The notes under the pieces: generated by a model
What the model was told of the DNA's origin: nothing
Databases searched by the model: none
What the model saw: the letters and a program-made list of their open reading frames with translations, nothing else
Shown here: piece after piece, positions 1 to 7,908 of the stretch
Position numbering within the stretch: the first letter of the stretch is position 1
How the letters are laid out: each line of letters opens with the position of its first letter
DNA from: Actinotignum timonense
GTDB lineage: Bacteria; Actinomycetota; Actinomycetes; Actinomycetales; Actinomycetaceae
Assembly (NCBI RefSeq): GCF_030216305.1
Contig: NZ_JASOKT010000001.1
Span: forward strand, 310,001 to 374,000
DNA: 64,000 nucleotides
Reading direction: 5' to 3'
Program-made: the position numbers and the translations under genes

Positions 1-40
1 TCGTCAACTTCGCGTCAGGCCGCTCCTTGCGCCGGGCCAT
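1..40 (-). CDS. smpB: SmpB, first 13 codons (gene leaves the window)
   Basis: An ATG at 40-38 opens a frame reading MARRKERPDAKLT that stays open to the window edge. A short basic N-terminus is usual for SmpB, the tmRNA-binding protein of trans-translation, and smpB normally follows ftsE-ftsX-peptidase in this actinobacterial order. The product name therefore rests mainly on synteny. It starts 31 bases after the peptidase stop codon, with no clear Shine-Dalgarno sequence. Too little sequence is present to exclude another small basic protein. Confidence 0.35.
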   Translation of the reverse strand, partial: MARRKERPDAKLT

Positions 41-71
41 TTGGCCGCGCGAGGCGAACGGGTACGCCGCG

Positions 72-1385
72 CTATTCGTAGAATCCGGGCAGGGACATCG
101 GGTCGATGACCACGCCGTCCTGCCACACCTCAAAGTGTACGTGGCAACCGGTGACCATGCCCGTCATGCCGGTCCAGCCGATCACATCGCCCTGGCCCAC
201 GCTCTGCCCCACCGACACATTGAAACCGGAGAGGTGGTTATAGACCACCACGTAGGACGAGCCGTTGATATAGCCGAGGTTGAGGATGACCTGGTTGCCG
301 TGCGTGCCGTTGCCGGAGGCCGGGCGCACCGCCGCGACCACCCCGGCGGCCGCCGCGTATTGCGGATTACCGCAGGCAGAACGCAAGTCCACGCCCTCGT
401 GCATCCACCAGCCGCCGTCGAAGGGATAGACCCGCATCCCGAAGGGCGAAGTCACGTACAGCGGGGCCGGCACGGGCGGAATGAGCGCGCCCGAAGCTGC
501 CGGGGGCGCCGCCGGGGCACCTCCCCCGCCGCCCTGAGCTGCCGCTTCCGCGGCGCGCCGCCGGTTTTCTTCATCAATGCGCGCGATCTGCGCGGCGGTA
601 TCATCGCGGGCCGCGTTCATGGCCGACAGCGAGTTCTGGAATTCCCCGCGCCGGGCCTCCAAAGCCTGGGATTGCTGGGTGACGGAAGCTTCCAGGTCCG
701 CGAGCTCCTTGGTGCGGGCCGCGGCCTGCGCTTCCTTCGATTTCTTTTCCGCCACCGCGGCATCGGCCTGGCTCTTGAGCTGAGATATCTCCCCTTGCAC
801 AGCCTTTTGCCGCTGGGCGCGGGTCCGGTTCGCGGCCGTTGTTTGGGTAACATCGGTGAGAGTTTGGGATTGCACCCGGGTGATCGCCTGGTTCGCGGAG
901 AGCGCATTGAAGAAATCCGCGCTGGACTTCGCGCCGATCAGAAGCTCCACGGTGGAAACCCGGTTATCACCGCGATATTCGGAACGCGCAATCTCGCCGA
1001 GGTTATCGCGCGTTTCGCTCAGTTTCTTCTCCCCCTGGGCAATCGAGGTAGTGATGGAATCGAGCTCTCCCTCGGCCGCATCCAGGCGCGCGCCAATCTT
1101 TTCTTGTTCGCGCTGGGCTGCCGCGGCGTCGTTCTGCGCCTGCAATAACGCGGCCTGCGCCCCGGGGACCTGCGCCTGCGTTTCCTGCAGCTTGAGGTAG
1201 ACGTTCTGCAAATCCACGTCCACGCCCTCGAGGGAGGAACGCAGATTCTCAATTTCGGCTTCCTGCTGTTCTTGTTGGCGGACGAGGTCGTCGCGGTCAT
1301 CGGCACGCGCCGGCGTCGCTAACCCGGCAACGCCCAGCGCCCCCGCAGCCAGCGCTCCCAACCATCGTCTGCTCCCGATTCTCAC
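72..1385 (-). CDS. Secreted coiled-coil M23 (LytM-type) peptidoglycan endopeptidase, EnvC-like
   Basis: 437 residues from a GTG at 1385, chosen because AGGAAAGG lies just upstream and the protein then starts with a signal peptide (MRIGSRRWLG..., cleavage after ATPARA). The frame is open further upstream but runs into ftsX. Residues about 30-270 are a long coiled coil rich in Gln, Ala and Glu, followed by a Gly/Pro/Ala linker and a C-terminal M23 domain. The zinc ligands of LytM enzymes are present (HEGVD and HVHFE), so the enzyme looks catalytically complete, unlike E. coli EnvC. Position directly after ftsE-ftsX suggests a cell-wall hydrolase controlled by the FtsEX complex during division; this is inference from context and architecture. 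Confidence 0.85.
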   Translation of the reverse strand: MRIGSRRWLGALAAGALGVAGLATPARADDRDDLVRQQEQQEAEIENLRSSLEGVDVDLQNVYLKLQETQAQVPGAQAALLQAQNDAAAAQREQEKIGARLDAAEGELDSITTSIAQGEKKLSETRDNLGEIARSEYRGDNRVSTVELLIGAKSSADFFNALSANQAITRVQSQTLTDVTQTTAANRTRAQRQKAVQGEISQLKSQADAAVAEKKSKEAQAAARTKELADLEASVTQQSQALEARRGEFQNSLSAMNAARDDTAAQIARIDEENRRRAAEAAAQGGGGGAPAAPPAASGALIPPVPAPLYVTSPFGMRVYPFDGGWWMHEGVDLRSACGNPQYAAAAGVVAAVRPASGNGTHGNQVILNLGYINGSSYVVVYNHLSGFNVSVGQSVGQGDVIGWTGMTGMVTGCHVHFEVWQDGVVIDPMSLPGFYE

Positions 1386-1436
1386 CGGTTCACCTTTCCT
1401 ATGTTTATCTGTTCCAGCGGCCGTACCGTCAGGATT

Positions 1437-1462
1437 GGCGACGACGCCGCGGCGCCGTCGCC
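1437..1462. repeat. GC-rich palindrome in the ftsX-peptidase gap
   Basis: GGCGACG at 1437-1443 pairs with CGTCGCC at 1456-1462, and the 12 bases between contain the self-complementary GCCGCGGC. It occupies most of the 86-base gap between ftsX and the peptidase gene and could fold in the operon mRNA. No T-run follows, so attenuation, an RNA-processing site or partial termination are all possible. Function is unproven. Confidence 0.45.
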
Positions 1463-1471
1463 CCACTTTCA

Positions 1472-2386
1472 CTACACGCGTGCGTACCTGCGCAAAGCGA
1501 TCCAGGAGGCCAGGCCGGACACCACGACCGAGCCGATGAGCAGCCAGGGCGCCACCTGGAGGGCTTCGCTCACGCCGATCACGCGAATCCACGGCAGCGA
1601 TTGGGAAATCCAGTCTTCGAGCAGGAATTTCGCTGCCAGCCACAGCCCACCGACCGCGAAAATCGCGCCGACGAGCGAGGCGATAATTCCTTCGAGGATG
1701 AAGGGCAACTCGATGAAGAAATTCGAGGCGCCCACGTAGCGCATAATCCCCGTTTCGTTACGCCGCGACATTGCCGAGAGGCGGATCGTGGTGGGGATGA
1801 GGAGGAGCGCCGTGAGGATCATGACCGCGGCCAGTCCGCCGGCAATCGCGGTGAAGCGGTTGAGGGTGGCGAAGACCGGCTCGATTTGTTCGCGCTGGTC
1901 GTACACACTCTGCACCCCGGGGCGGTTACCAAGGTCTTCCACAAGAACCTGGTACTTTTCCGGGTCGTGCAATTTGACGCGGAAGGAGACCTGCATCTGG
2001 TCGGCCGTAACCGTGTCACGCCAGACCGAATCGCCCATTTGTTCCCGGTAGTTGGCGAAGGCTTCTTCTTTGGTTTCGAATTCGTAGCGCTCCACCTGGG
2101 AGGCGAGCGGTTCGGTAGTCAGGGCGGTATCGATGGCCTTGATTTGTTCGTCGGTGGCTTCGTTACCGGCGCAGGGTTCGGTGGCGTCATTCGCCGCGCA
2201 CATAAACACCGAGACTTCCACCTGGCTGTACCAATCGGCACGCAGGTGGCTGATCTGAGTTTGGAGTAGCGCCGCCGCGCCTACGAAAAGCAGGGAAACG
2301 AAAGTGACGAGGGAAACCGAGGCAGCCATCGCCTTGTTATTGATAAGTCCCTTGAATGTTTGGGACAGGACGAAACGACTGCGCAT
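1472..2386 (-). CDS. ftsX: Cell division permease-like protein FtsX
   Basis: 304 residues. FtsX is the membrane partner of the ATPase FtsE and transmits its ATPase cycle to periplasmic or wall-bound hydrolases at the septum. The layout is typical: cytoplasmic start [13 protein letters not shown], a first membrane segment at about 20-45, an extracytoplasmic domain of about 125 residues, then three more membrane segments, with the conserved MRYVGA stretch before the third. Two cysteines of the extracytoplasmic loop (in FMCAAND and PCAGNE) may pair. Its ATG shares one base with the ftsE stop (TAATG), and GGAGGG inside ftsE serves as ribosome site, so the two are translationally coupled. Confidence 0.95.
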   Translation of the reverse strand: MRSRFVLSQTFKGLINNKAMAASVSLVTFVSLLFVGAAALLQTQISHLRADWYSQVEVSVFMCAANDATEPCAGNEATDEQIKAIDTALTTEPLASQVERYEFETKEEAFANYREQMGDSVWRDTVTADQMQVSFRVKLHDPEKYQVLVEDLGNRPGVQSVYDQREQIEPVFATLNRFTAIAGGLAAVMILTALLLIPTTIRLSAMSRRNETGIMRYVGASNFFIELPFILEGIIASLVGAIFAVGGLWLAAKFLLEDWISQSLPWIRVIGVSEALQVAPWLLIGSVVVSGLASWIALRRYARV

Positions 2387-3078
2387 TAGTGTTGCCCTCC
2401 TCCGTACTGGCCGCGATCCTGATCGCGGACGATCACGCCGTTGGCCAGCTCAATAACGCGTTTACGCATCTGGTTGACGACGGTGGCATCATGGGTGGCC
2501 ATAACCACCGTGGTTCCCGAGCGGTTGATGCGATCCAGGAGGCGCATAATCGACAGCCCGGTGTTTTGGTCCAGGTTGCCGGTCGGTTCGTCGGCGAGGA
2601 GGATTTCGGGGCGATTGACCATGGCGCGGGCGATGGCCACGCGCTGCTGTTCCCCACCCGAAAGCTCGTTCATGCGGCGGCGTTCCTTGCCGTCCAGGCC
2701 CACCATTTCCAGCACTTCCGGCACTTCGGTGCGGATGCGATGGCGGGGCGCGCCGATGACCTGGAGCGCGAGCGCCACGTTATCGTGCACGTTCTTATCG
2801 GGAAGGAGCCGGAAATCTTGGAACACCGTGCCGATGCGGCGCCGCAGGAAGGGAACACGCCGCTGGGAAACAGTGGCGAGATCCTTGCCGAGCACCTCGA
2901 TTTTTCCGGATGTTGGCCGTTCGGCAACGTTGATGAGCGAAAGCATCGTTGATTTCCCCGAACCGGAGGGGCCCACGAGGAAAACGAATTCGCCGCGGTC
3001 AATATCCGCGCTTACCGAGTCCAGCGCGGGTTTCGCGCCCTTCTGGTAGAGCTTCGTCACCTTGGTAAATGTGATCAT
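2386..3078 (-). CDS. ftsE: Cell division ATP-binding protein FtsE
   Basis: 230 residues, the usual length. It is the ABC-type ATPase of the FtsEX complex at the inner face of the division septum. Visible motifs are Walker [10 protein letters not shown] (about residue 36), the signature [15 protein letters not shown], Walker [13 protein letters not shown] and the switch histidine in VMATHD. ATG at 3078 is preceded by AAGGGC. The gene follows prfB after 117 bases, a gap that holds a plausible promoter, and it overlaps ftsX by one base. Confidence 0.96.
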   Translation of the reverse strand: MITFTKVTKLYQKGAKPALDSVSADIDRGEFVFLVGPSGSGKSTMLSLINVAERPTSGKIEVLGKDLATVSQRRVPFLRRRIGTVFQDFRLLPDKNVHDNVALALQVIGAPRHRIRTEVPEVLEMVGLDGKERRRMNELSGGEQQRVAIARAMVNRPEILLADEPTGNLDQNTGLSIMRLLDRINRSGTTVVMATHDATVVNQMRKRVIELANGVIVRDQDRGQYGGGQH

Positions 3079-3093
3079 AAACTTGCCCTTAGA

Positions 3094-3122
3094 TTACTAC
3101 TATCGTGCTTTACCCTACGGAA
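3094..3122 (-). promoter_or_regulatory. Candidate promoter of the ftsE-ftsX-peptidase unit
   Basis: On the minus strand TTCCGT (3122-3117) and TAGTAA (3099-3094) are separated by 17 bases, resembling a housekeeping sigma-factor promoter. Transcription would start near 3087, leaving a very short leader before the ftsE ATG at 3078. It lies in the only sizeable gap between prfB and ftsE. Confidence 0.35.
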
Positions 3123-3195
3123 CAGGCCGTAAAATCGCGCGGGACGCGCCGCGTACCCGGGGAAATTCACGCGTTTCCTCCCCCGCTTTCCCCAC

Positions 3196-4383
3196 TTAGT
3201 CACCGGTTTTGTCGCCTGCCTTGTCACTGGTCTTGCTGCCGGTCTTCTCGGCGGTTTTATCGCCGGCTTTTTCGCCGGTGGCGCGCCAGCGAATACCGGC
3301 ATCGATGAAGCCGTCAATATCGCCATCGAAAATCGCGTCGGTATTCCCCGATTCGTACCCGGTGCGCAGATCCTTGACCATCTGGTAAGGCTGGAGCACA
3401 TAGGAACGCATCTGGTCGCCCCACGAGGCTTTGATATCTCCGCGCAATTCTTTTTTTTCGCGCGCTTCCTCTTCCTGTTTGAGGAGGAGCAGGCGCGATT
3501 GCAGGACCCTCATCGCGGCGGCGCGGTTTTGGATCTGCGATTTCTCATCCTGCATGGAGACCACGATCCCGGTGGGAAGGTGGGTGATGCGCACCGCGGA
3601 ATCGGTGGTATTCACGGACTGGCCACCCGGCCCGGAAGAACGGAACACATCGATGCGAATGTCAGTATCCGGGATATCGATATGGTCGGTTTGTTCGATC
3701 AGCGGAATAACTTCGACGGCGGCGAAGGAGGTCTGGCGCCGCCCCTGGTTATCGAAAGGCGAGATGCGCACCAGCCGGTGGGTCCCGGCTTCCACCGAGA
3801 GCGTGCCATAAGCGTAGGGAGCACTCACCTCAAAGGTGGTTGATTTCAGCCCGGCTTCTTCCGCGTAGGAGGTATCGAGCACCTTGGTGGCGTAGCCGCT
3901 GCGTTCAGCCCAGCGCAGGTACATGCGCTGAAGCATCTGCGCGAAATCGGCCGCGTCCACTCCCCCGGCCCCGGACCGAATCGTCACCACCGCATCGCGC
4001 TCATCGTATTTGCCGGAGAGCAGGGTGCGGATCTGGAGTTCTTCCAGCGCTTTTTCGGTGCTCGTCATCTCTTCGCCGAGCGCTTCGTATAGTTCCCGAG
4101 CCGAAGCCGGATCCGAAAGTTCTTCTTCCTGCGCGATCTCAAGGAGCGCACCAGCATCGTCAATACGGACGCGCATTTTCTCGAGTTTCTCCAGTTCGCT
4201 TTGGGCATGGGAGAGTTTCGAGGTGACCTCTTGGGCGCGGGCAGTATCATCCCAGAGCCCGGGCGCGGAGGATTCTTCCGTCAGCGCGGTGATACGCGCG
4301 GTGAGGCCCTCCACATCGGTCACCGCTTCGATTTGGTGAAAAACACTGCGCAGATGGTCAAGACGTTCGGAAAAATCACTCAC
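3196..4383 (-). CDS. prfB: Peptide chain release factor 2, with a Lys-rich repeat tail
   Basis: 395 residues. RF2 recognises UGA and UAA stop codons and triggers peptidyl-tRNA hydrolysis. The codon-recognition tripeptide SPF (in RISPFDNQG) and the catalytic GGQ ([16 protein letters not shown]) are present. The reading frame is continuous from MSDFSERL, so the programmed +1 frameshift of E. coli prfB is absent. The protein is about 25 residues longer than usual because of a C-terminal repeat of KTGD/KAGD/KTSE-like four-residue units encoded by imperfect 12-bp repeats (about 3199-3282). It follows the Tad operon by only 9 bases and may be read from it. Confidence 0.96.
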   Translation of the reverse strand: MSDFSERLDHLRSVFHQIEAVTDVEGLTARITALTEESSAPGLWDDTARAQEVTSKLSHAQSELEKLEKMRVRIDDAGALLEIAQEEELSDPASARELYEALGEEMTSTEKALEELQIRTLLSGKYDERDAVVTIRSGAGGVDAADFAQMLQRMYLRWAERSGYATKVLDTSYAEEAGLKSTTFEVSAPYAYGTLSVEAGTHRLVRISPFDNQGRRQTSFAAVEVIPLIEQTDHIDIPDTDIRIDVFRSSGPGGQSVNTTDSAVRITHLPTGIVVSMQDEKSQIQNRAAAMRVLQSRLLLLKQEEEAREKKELRGDIKASWGDQMRSYVLQPYQMVKDLRTGYESGNTDAIFDGDIDGFIDAGIRWRATGEKAGDKTAEKTGSKTSDKAGDKTGD

Positions 4384-4392
4384 GGCATAAGG

Positions 4393-4860
4393 CTACCTCA
4401 GGTCAAGGCGCGCCCGGGCCTGCGCACGTATCGGCACGGGAAGGTCCAGTACCGGAAGCCGCACCGTTTTTTCCAGGGCGACGACGACGCCGGCGCTATC
4501 CGCGCCGGTATCTGGCAGCACGCGCTCCGCGGGGAATGTTGCGGCGGCGAGCTGGCGCACAGTGGCCGCGCTGGGATGGCAATTGCTCAGGGGCGCGCTG
4601 CTGAAATAGCATTCGCGGGTGATCTCTTGGCTGATCGCGAGCGCGGTGGAATCGGCCTGCCCCTGGAGTGCGTGCCGGGCGGTGAGGACGGTGGCGAGGT
4701 AGACGAAGCCTAAGCACAGCACGGCACTGAGCGCCCAGGTTCCCAGGCCGAGGATAAGGATATTGCCGCGTTCCCGGGGTGCTGCTCGTGCCCGCAATGC
4801 CGGAGATTTCGCCAGGGTGTGCACGGCCGCGCCTGTTGACAACGATCCACGCTTGTTCAC
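4393..4860 (-). CDS. TadE-like protein of the Rv3654c family
   Basis: 155 residues from a GTG at 4860 that overlaps the stop of the preceding gene (GTGA). After a basic stretch comes ERGNILILGLG, then a membrane segment (about 37-60), typical of the small TadE-like proteins that end actinobacterial Tad loci. The rest is a short extracytoplasmic domain with two cysteines (ECYF, NCHP). TadE-like proteins are pseudopilins or assembly factors of the Flp pilus; the exact role of this subfamily is not known. Last gene of the Tad cluster, 10 bases before prfB. Confidence 0.75.
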   Translation of the reverse strand: MNKRGSLSTGAAVHTLAKSPALRARAAPRERGNILILGLGTWALSAVLCLGFVYLATVLTARHALQGQADSTALAISQEITRECYFSSAPLSNCHPSAATVRQLAAATFPAERVLPDTGADSAGVVVALEKTVRLPVLDLPVPIRAQARARLDLR

Positions 4861-5297
4861 GGCCGTGCCTCTCGAAAACGGTCCACGGTTGTTGAGGCGC
4901 TCTGCTCGATAAGAACAGTGCGCCCAAAATAAGCGAGCGGAAGTGAGACCTCAACCGTGACGGTGACGCCTGCTCCCGGGCTTAGGCACGGGTGGGCGGA
5001 GCAGGAGATCCGCGGGGGCGCGCCGCTTAGGGCGGCGCCGCTCACCGCAGCATCGCTTACCGCGACGTGGACAACCGCCCGAGCTCGCGCTGTTCCGCTG
5101 GCTGTGTTGTCCGCGGTTGCGAAACTGCGGGCTGCTTCCTGAGCTGCCTGCGCGGCGACCGCCCGGGCGCGGGTAATCCCGGTGCTTTCCACGGTAAATA
5201 TGAGGAGCGGGAGAACAAGCATGACGAGGATAGCGAGGGCTTCCAGAGTGCCGTTTCCCTTTTCGCGGATGCTTCGGTGGTTCACCTGGTTTTTCAT
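4857..5297 (-). CDS. TadE family pseudopilin
   Basis: 146 residues from ATG at 5297, chosen for the AAAGGAGCACG ribosome site just upstream and because the preceding frame is not protein-like. The sequence EKGNGTLEALAILVMLVLP resembles the prepilin-like cleavage region and hydrophobic helix of TadE proteins, with Glu placed as in type IV prepilins. A small extracytoplasmic domain follows. It overlaps both neighbours by 3-4 bases, indicating translational coupling in the tad operon. Function as a minor pilin or assembly protein is inferred from the family. Confidence 0.75.
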   Translation of the reverse strand: MKNQVNHRSIREKGNGTLEALAILVMLVLPLLIFTVESTGITRARAVAAQAAQEAARSFATADNTASGTARARAVVHVAVSDAAVSGAALSGAPPRISCSAHPCLSPGAGVTVTVEVSLPLAYFGRTVLIEQSASTTVDRFREARP

Positions 5298-5728
5298 AAC
5301 CGTGCTCCTTTCGCGGGTGGTGGGTGGGTGTGCGCCCCGCGAGCGGTGAGGACGTGTGCGTGGGCTCGCAGCTTGACCGGATGTGTTCCCAAGAGGGAGG
5401 AATATGTTCCGGTGATCTCGACCCGTAGGAATTCTTCTTCCCCGATGCGGATCGTGTTCGCGCTGGCTGTGCACCGGCAGGCGGGGAGGCGCGCGGTGAT
5501 GTCCGCGGTGGCCTGCGCGGCTATCTCGGGCAGGCTGAGCTGGCGTACCGTTCCCGCACGAGCGGCCCGCGCCGCGCAATCACGTATCTGTTCGATAGCA
5601 AAGACGCGGGCTCCGAGAACCGCGAGTGCCAGGGCAGCTAGTACCACCACCCCGGCGAGCAGGCAAAAATCGACGACTGCACTACCGCGTTCGGAGGTGG
5701 GAACAGAGGGATCACGTGTCTTTCTCAT
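5294..5728 (-). CDS. TadE-like pseudopilin or pilus-associated protein
   Basis: 144 residues from ATG at 5728. The N-terminal motif SERGSAVVDFCLLAGVVVLA is a TadE/TadG-type leader followed by one membrane helix. The rest (about 45-144) is an extracytoplasmic domain with a CRC pair. The ATG overlaps the stop of the small pilin gene (ATGA) and its stop overlaps the next ATG in the same way. It corresponds in position to Rv3655c of the mycobacterial locus. Confidence 0.7.
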   Translation of the reverse strand: MRKTRDPSVPTSERGSAVVDFCLLAGVVVLAALALAVLGARVFAIEQIRDCAARAARAGTVRQLSLPEIAAQATADITARLPACRCTASANTIRIGEEEFLRVEITGTYSSLLGTHPVKLRAHAHVLTARGAHTHPPPAKGARL

Positions 5729-5937
5729 GAAAAACTCGAGATGCGTTCGATGGCGGTGGAGAAGAGATTCGTGAGAGCCGGGCCGGCTACTGCCCAGATG
5801 GCGAGCACCAGGCCGACGGTCATGAGGGTGACAAGTACCCAGCCGGGCACGTCCCCGCGTTCGCCGGAATCCGGAGCGATCCACGTTGAGCAGCGTAGAT
5901 CAGAGTGGATATATGCACCGTGCGTACTCACTGGCAT
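5725..5937 (-). CDS. Small Flp-pilin-like protein (DUF4244 type)
   Basis: 70 residues from ATG at 5937 with AAAGGAA upstream. Residues about 28-55 read GERGDVPGW followed by a single hydrophobic helix, ending in a short polar tail. It occupies the slot of the Flp/DUF4244 gene (Rv3656c) between tadC and the tadE-like genes and is probably the main pilin subunit. The usual Flp Glu-Tyr motif after the cleavage Gly is not evident, so processing may differ. No prepilin peptidase gene is in the window. Confidence 0.65.
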   Translation of the reverse strand: MPVSTHGAYIHSDLRCSTWIAPDSGERGDVPGWVLVTLMTVGLVLAIWAVAGPALTNLFSTAIERISSFS

Positions 5938-5977
5938 GAGTGTTCCTTTCGCTAGATAGGTTGGTTGTGGTGGTGGT

Positions 5978-6883
5978 TTATGGGGAGGTGAGAGGAAGGA
6001 AGGTGAGTCGGGCCAGGCCCGGGTAGAGGGCGATGACCACGATGAAGGGCAGGATGAGGAAAACAACGGGGATCATCATGAGGATTTCGCGGCGGCCTCC
6101 GCGTTCGAGGAGTTGGCGGCGGGCATAATCTCGTGCTTCTTCGGCCTGTACCCGCAAGGTGTCTGCGAGCGGAGAGCCGTGGGCGAGGGCGGCAAGTAAG
6201 GCTTCGCATAGGCTTTGCAAGGCCGGGTTGTGGACCCGTTCGTTGAGGTGGCGCAGGGCCGTGGTGAGCGGGTCTCCGGCATAGACATCCCCGAGGGTTC
6301 GCCGCAGTTCTTTTCCCAGGGCTCCGCCGGCGAAGCTCGCAACGTATTCGATAGCTCCCACGATGCTGGTGCCCGCCCCCACCGCGATGCTCAGGAGGTG
6401 GGCGATATCGGGAAGTTCGGCGGTGATAGCGCTGTCGCGGCGGCGCAGGCGCGCGGTGAGCTGAGAGTCCACGGCGAGGATGGCGCCAATGAGGAAGAGC
6501 ACGGGGCAGGCAGCCGCGAGCGCCGCGGGTAATCCGCGGGCAAGGCAGGCTAGCCCGAGCGCGATACCGGCTGCTCCGGCGAGTACTCCCGCGCGTAATT
6601 GGGCAAAGCGGAAGTCTGCGACGTCGCCCTCCCCTAAACGGTGGAGACGGCCCGTGACCGATGCATGAGTGGAACCGAATTTTTCCGCGCCGCGCAACAC
6701 CATTCTGATGATGCGATGGGGCAGGCGCGGGCGGGCACCGCGCAGGTAGGGCGCGATGCGGGAAACCAGTGCGGGGCCTGGCCAGAGCCACCACCAGCCG
6801 AGGAGCACGAGGCCCGCCACGGTGATGCTACCGGTCAGTGCGGGGAGGGGTGCGGGAACGAGCATGGGAAGGGGAAGAAGCAT
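5978..6883 (-). CDS. tadC: Tad secretion inner-membrane protein TadC (type II secretion F family)
   Basis: 301 residues. TadC and TadB form the inner-membrane platform on which the TadA ATPase drives Flp pilus assembly. There are membrane segments near residues 15-35, 95-125 and 130-150 and a C-terminal pair around 265-295. The cytoplasmic domain between them carries the T2SSF signature (ELPDIAHLLSIAVGAG and ESLCEALL/HGSPLADTLR-like stretches). It follows tadB by 15 bases. Confidence 0.85.
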   Translation of the reverse strand: MLLPLPMLVPAPLPALTGSITVAGLVLLGWWWLWPGPALVSRIAPYLRGARPRLPHRIIRMVLRGAEKFGSTHASVTGRLHRLGEGDVADFRFAQLRAGVLAGAAGIALGLACLARGLPAALAAACPVLFLIGAILAVDSQLTARLRRRDSAITAELPDIAHLLSIAVGAGTSIVGAIEYVASFAGGALGKELRRTLGDVYAGDPLTTALRHLNERVHNPALQSLCEALLAALAHGSPLADTLRVQAEEARDYARRQLLERGGRREILMMIPVVFLILPFIVVIALYPGLARLTFLPLTSP

Positions 6884-6898
6884 AGGAGCGGTCCCTTC

Positions 6899-7906
6899 CT
6901 ATACGGCGGCGCGTCGGGCGCGACTGGGACGGGGAGACGAGGACGGGCCGACCTGGGAGGCGGCTGGCATAGCAGTAGGTGAGGCAACCTGCGAGGCTCC
7001 CGGTGATGCTCCTGGTGATATTCCCGGTGATATTCCCGGCGAGCCGGCCAGGACCCGTTGCTCTTCGGGGAGTCGGCCCAGGTGGAGCATGAGCCCGTAG
7101 GCGAGCAGTGTGGCGGCCAAGCCACCCAGCAGGATGAGGGTGCCGGTTGGCGAGGTGAAGGCGTCCATCGTGCCCGGCCTGGTGGAGAGCAGCAGGAGGA
7201 CGAGCCACGGGGCGAGTGCGGCCACCCGTGCCGCGTTAACGGTCCAGGATTGCCGGGCGAGGAGTTCGCCCCGGGCCCGGTTTTCTGCTCGCAGGGATAT
7301 CGCGAGGGATTCCAGGACGCGGGGTAGATCGTGGCCGCCGTGGCGAACGGCGAGTCGGAGAATTTCGAGGACCCGGTCTGATACCGGGTCGTGGAAGGAA
7401 TCTTTGAGACGGGTCAGGGAGGTGTCAAAGCTTCCGGCTGTTTCCAGGTGGGTGGCGAAGGAGCGCAGCGCAGGAGGGGCATCTGGCCGGGTGGCGAGAT
7501 AGAGAAGAGCTTCGGGGATAGTGCGCCCGGCCCGGAGGGAGGAAAGCAGCTTATCGATGCGGTCGGGCCAGGCGAGGCGCTGCGTATCCCGCGCTTTCCG
7601 CCCCGCGTGACGGGCATGCCAGAACGGCAGCCAGAGCCCTACTACTCCCCCGGCGGCAGCGAGGAAAGGATGCCCGGTGCCGAGCACGGCAGCTAAGGCC
7701 AGGCCGAGGCCAGAGCCTATGCTTATCCCGAGCTGGCGCCAGGAAATCGCGACGCGAGCCGATCCGAGGCGCCCCGGCAGTGCCGGCCAGCGCGAATCGC
7801 CAGCGTAGCGCGGGCGATCCGAACCGCACACCACCGCCGAACCGCACAGAACGCGGATAACCGTAAGGATTCCGGTGGTGAGTAAAGCTCCAACGATCAG
7901 TCCCAT
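6899..7906 (-). CDS. tadB: Tad secretion inner-membrane protein TadB (type II secretion F family)
   Basis: 335 residues. It has an N-terminal membrane segment (MGLIVGALLTTGILTVI), a second hydrophobic pair near 70-105, and the cytoplasmic T2SSF domain with RAGRTIPEALLYLATRPDAP and LAVRHGGHDLPRVLESLAISL. Two more membrane segments near 225-275 follow. The C-terminus (about 290-325) is a low-complexity run of SPGI/SPGA units encoded by 12-bp repeats near 6985-7045, not expected in the family. Starts 2 bases after tadA, so the genes are co-translated. Confidence 0.85.
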   Translation of the reverse strand: MGLIVGALLTTGILTVIRVLCGSAVVCGSDRPRYAGDSRWPALPGRLGSARVAISWRQLGISIGSGLGLALAAVLGTGHPFLAAAGGVVGLWLPFWHARHAGRKARDTQRLAWPDRIDKLLSSLRAGRTIPEALLYLATRPDAPPALRSFATHLETAGSFDTSLTRLKDSFHDPVSDRVLEILRLAVRHGGHDLPRVLESLAISLRAENRARGELLARQSWTVNAARVAALAPWLVLLLLSTRPGTMDAFTSPTGTLILLGGLAATLLAYGLMLHLGRLPEEQRVLAGSPGISPGISPGASPGASQVASPTAMPAASQVGPSSSPRPSRARRAAV

Positions 7907-7908
7907 GA

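Noticed and set aside
1386..1643. N-terminal extension of the M23 peptidase into ftsX
   Set aside because: The extension is Arg-rich, not protein-like, and would hide the signal peptide; the GTG at 1385 has a good ribosome site.
4230..4383. Programmed +1 frameshift in prfB
   Set aside because: The frame is continuous from the ATG and there is no early in-frame TGA, so no frameshift is needed.
4842..4893. 16-base direct repeat (ACGATCCACGCTTGTT / ACGGTCCACGGTTGTT) at the junction of two tadE-like genes
   Set aside because: Both copies lie in coding sequence with two mismatches, and no structure or regulatory position suggests a function.
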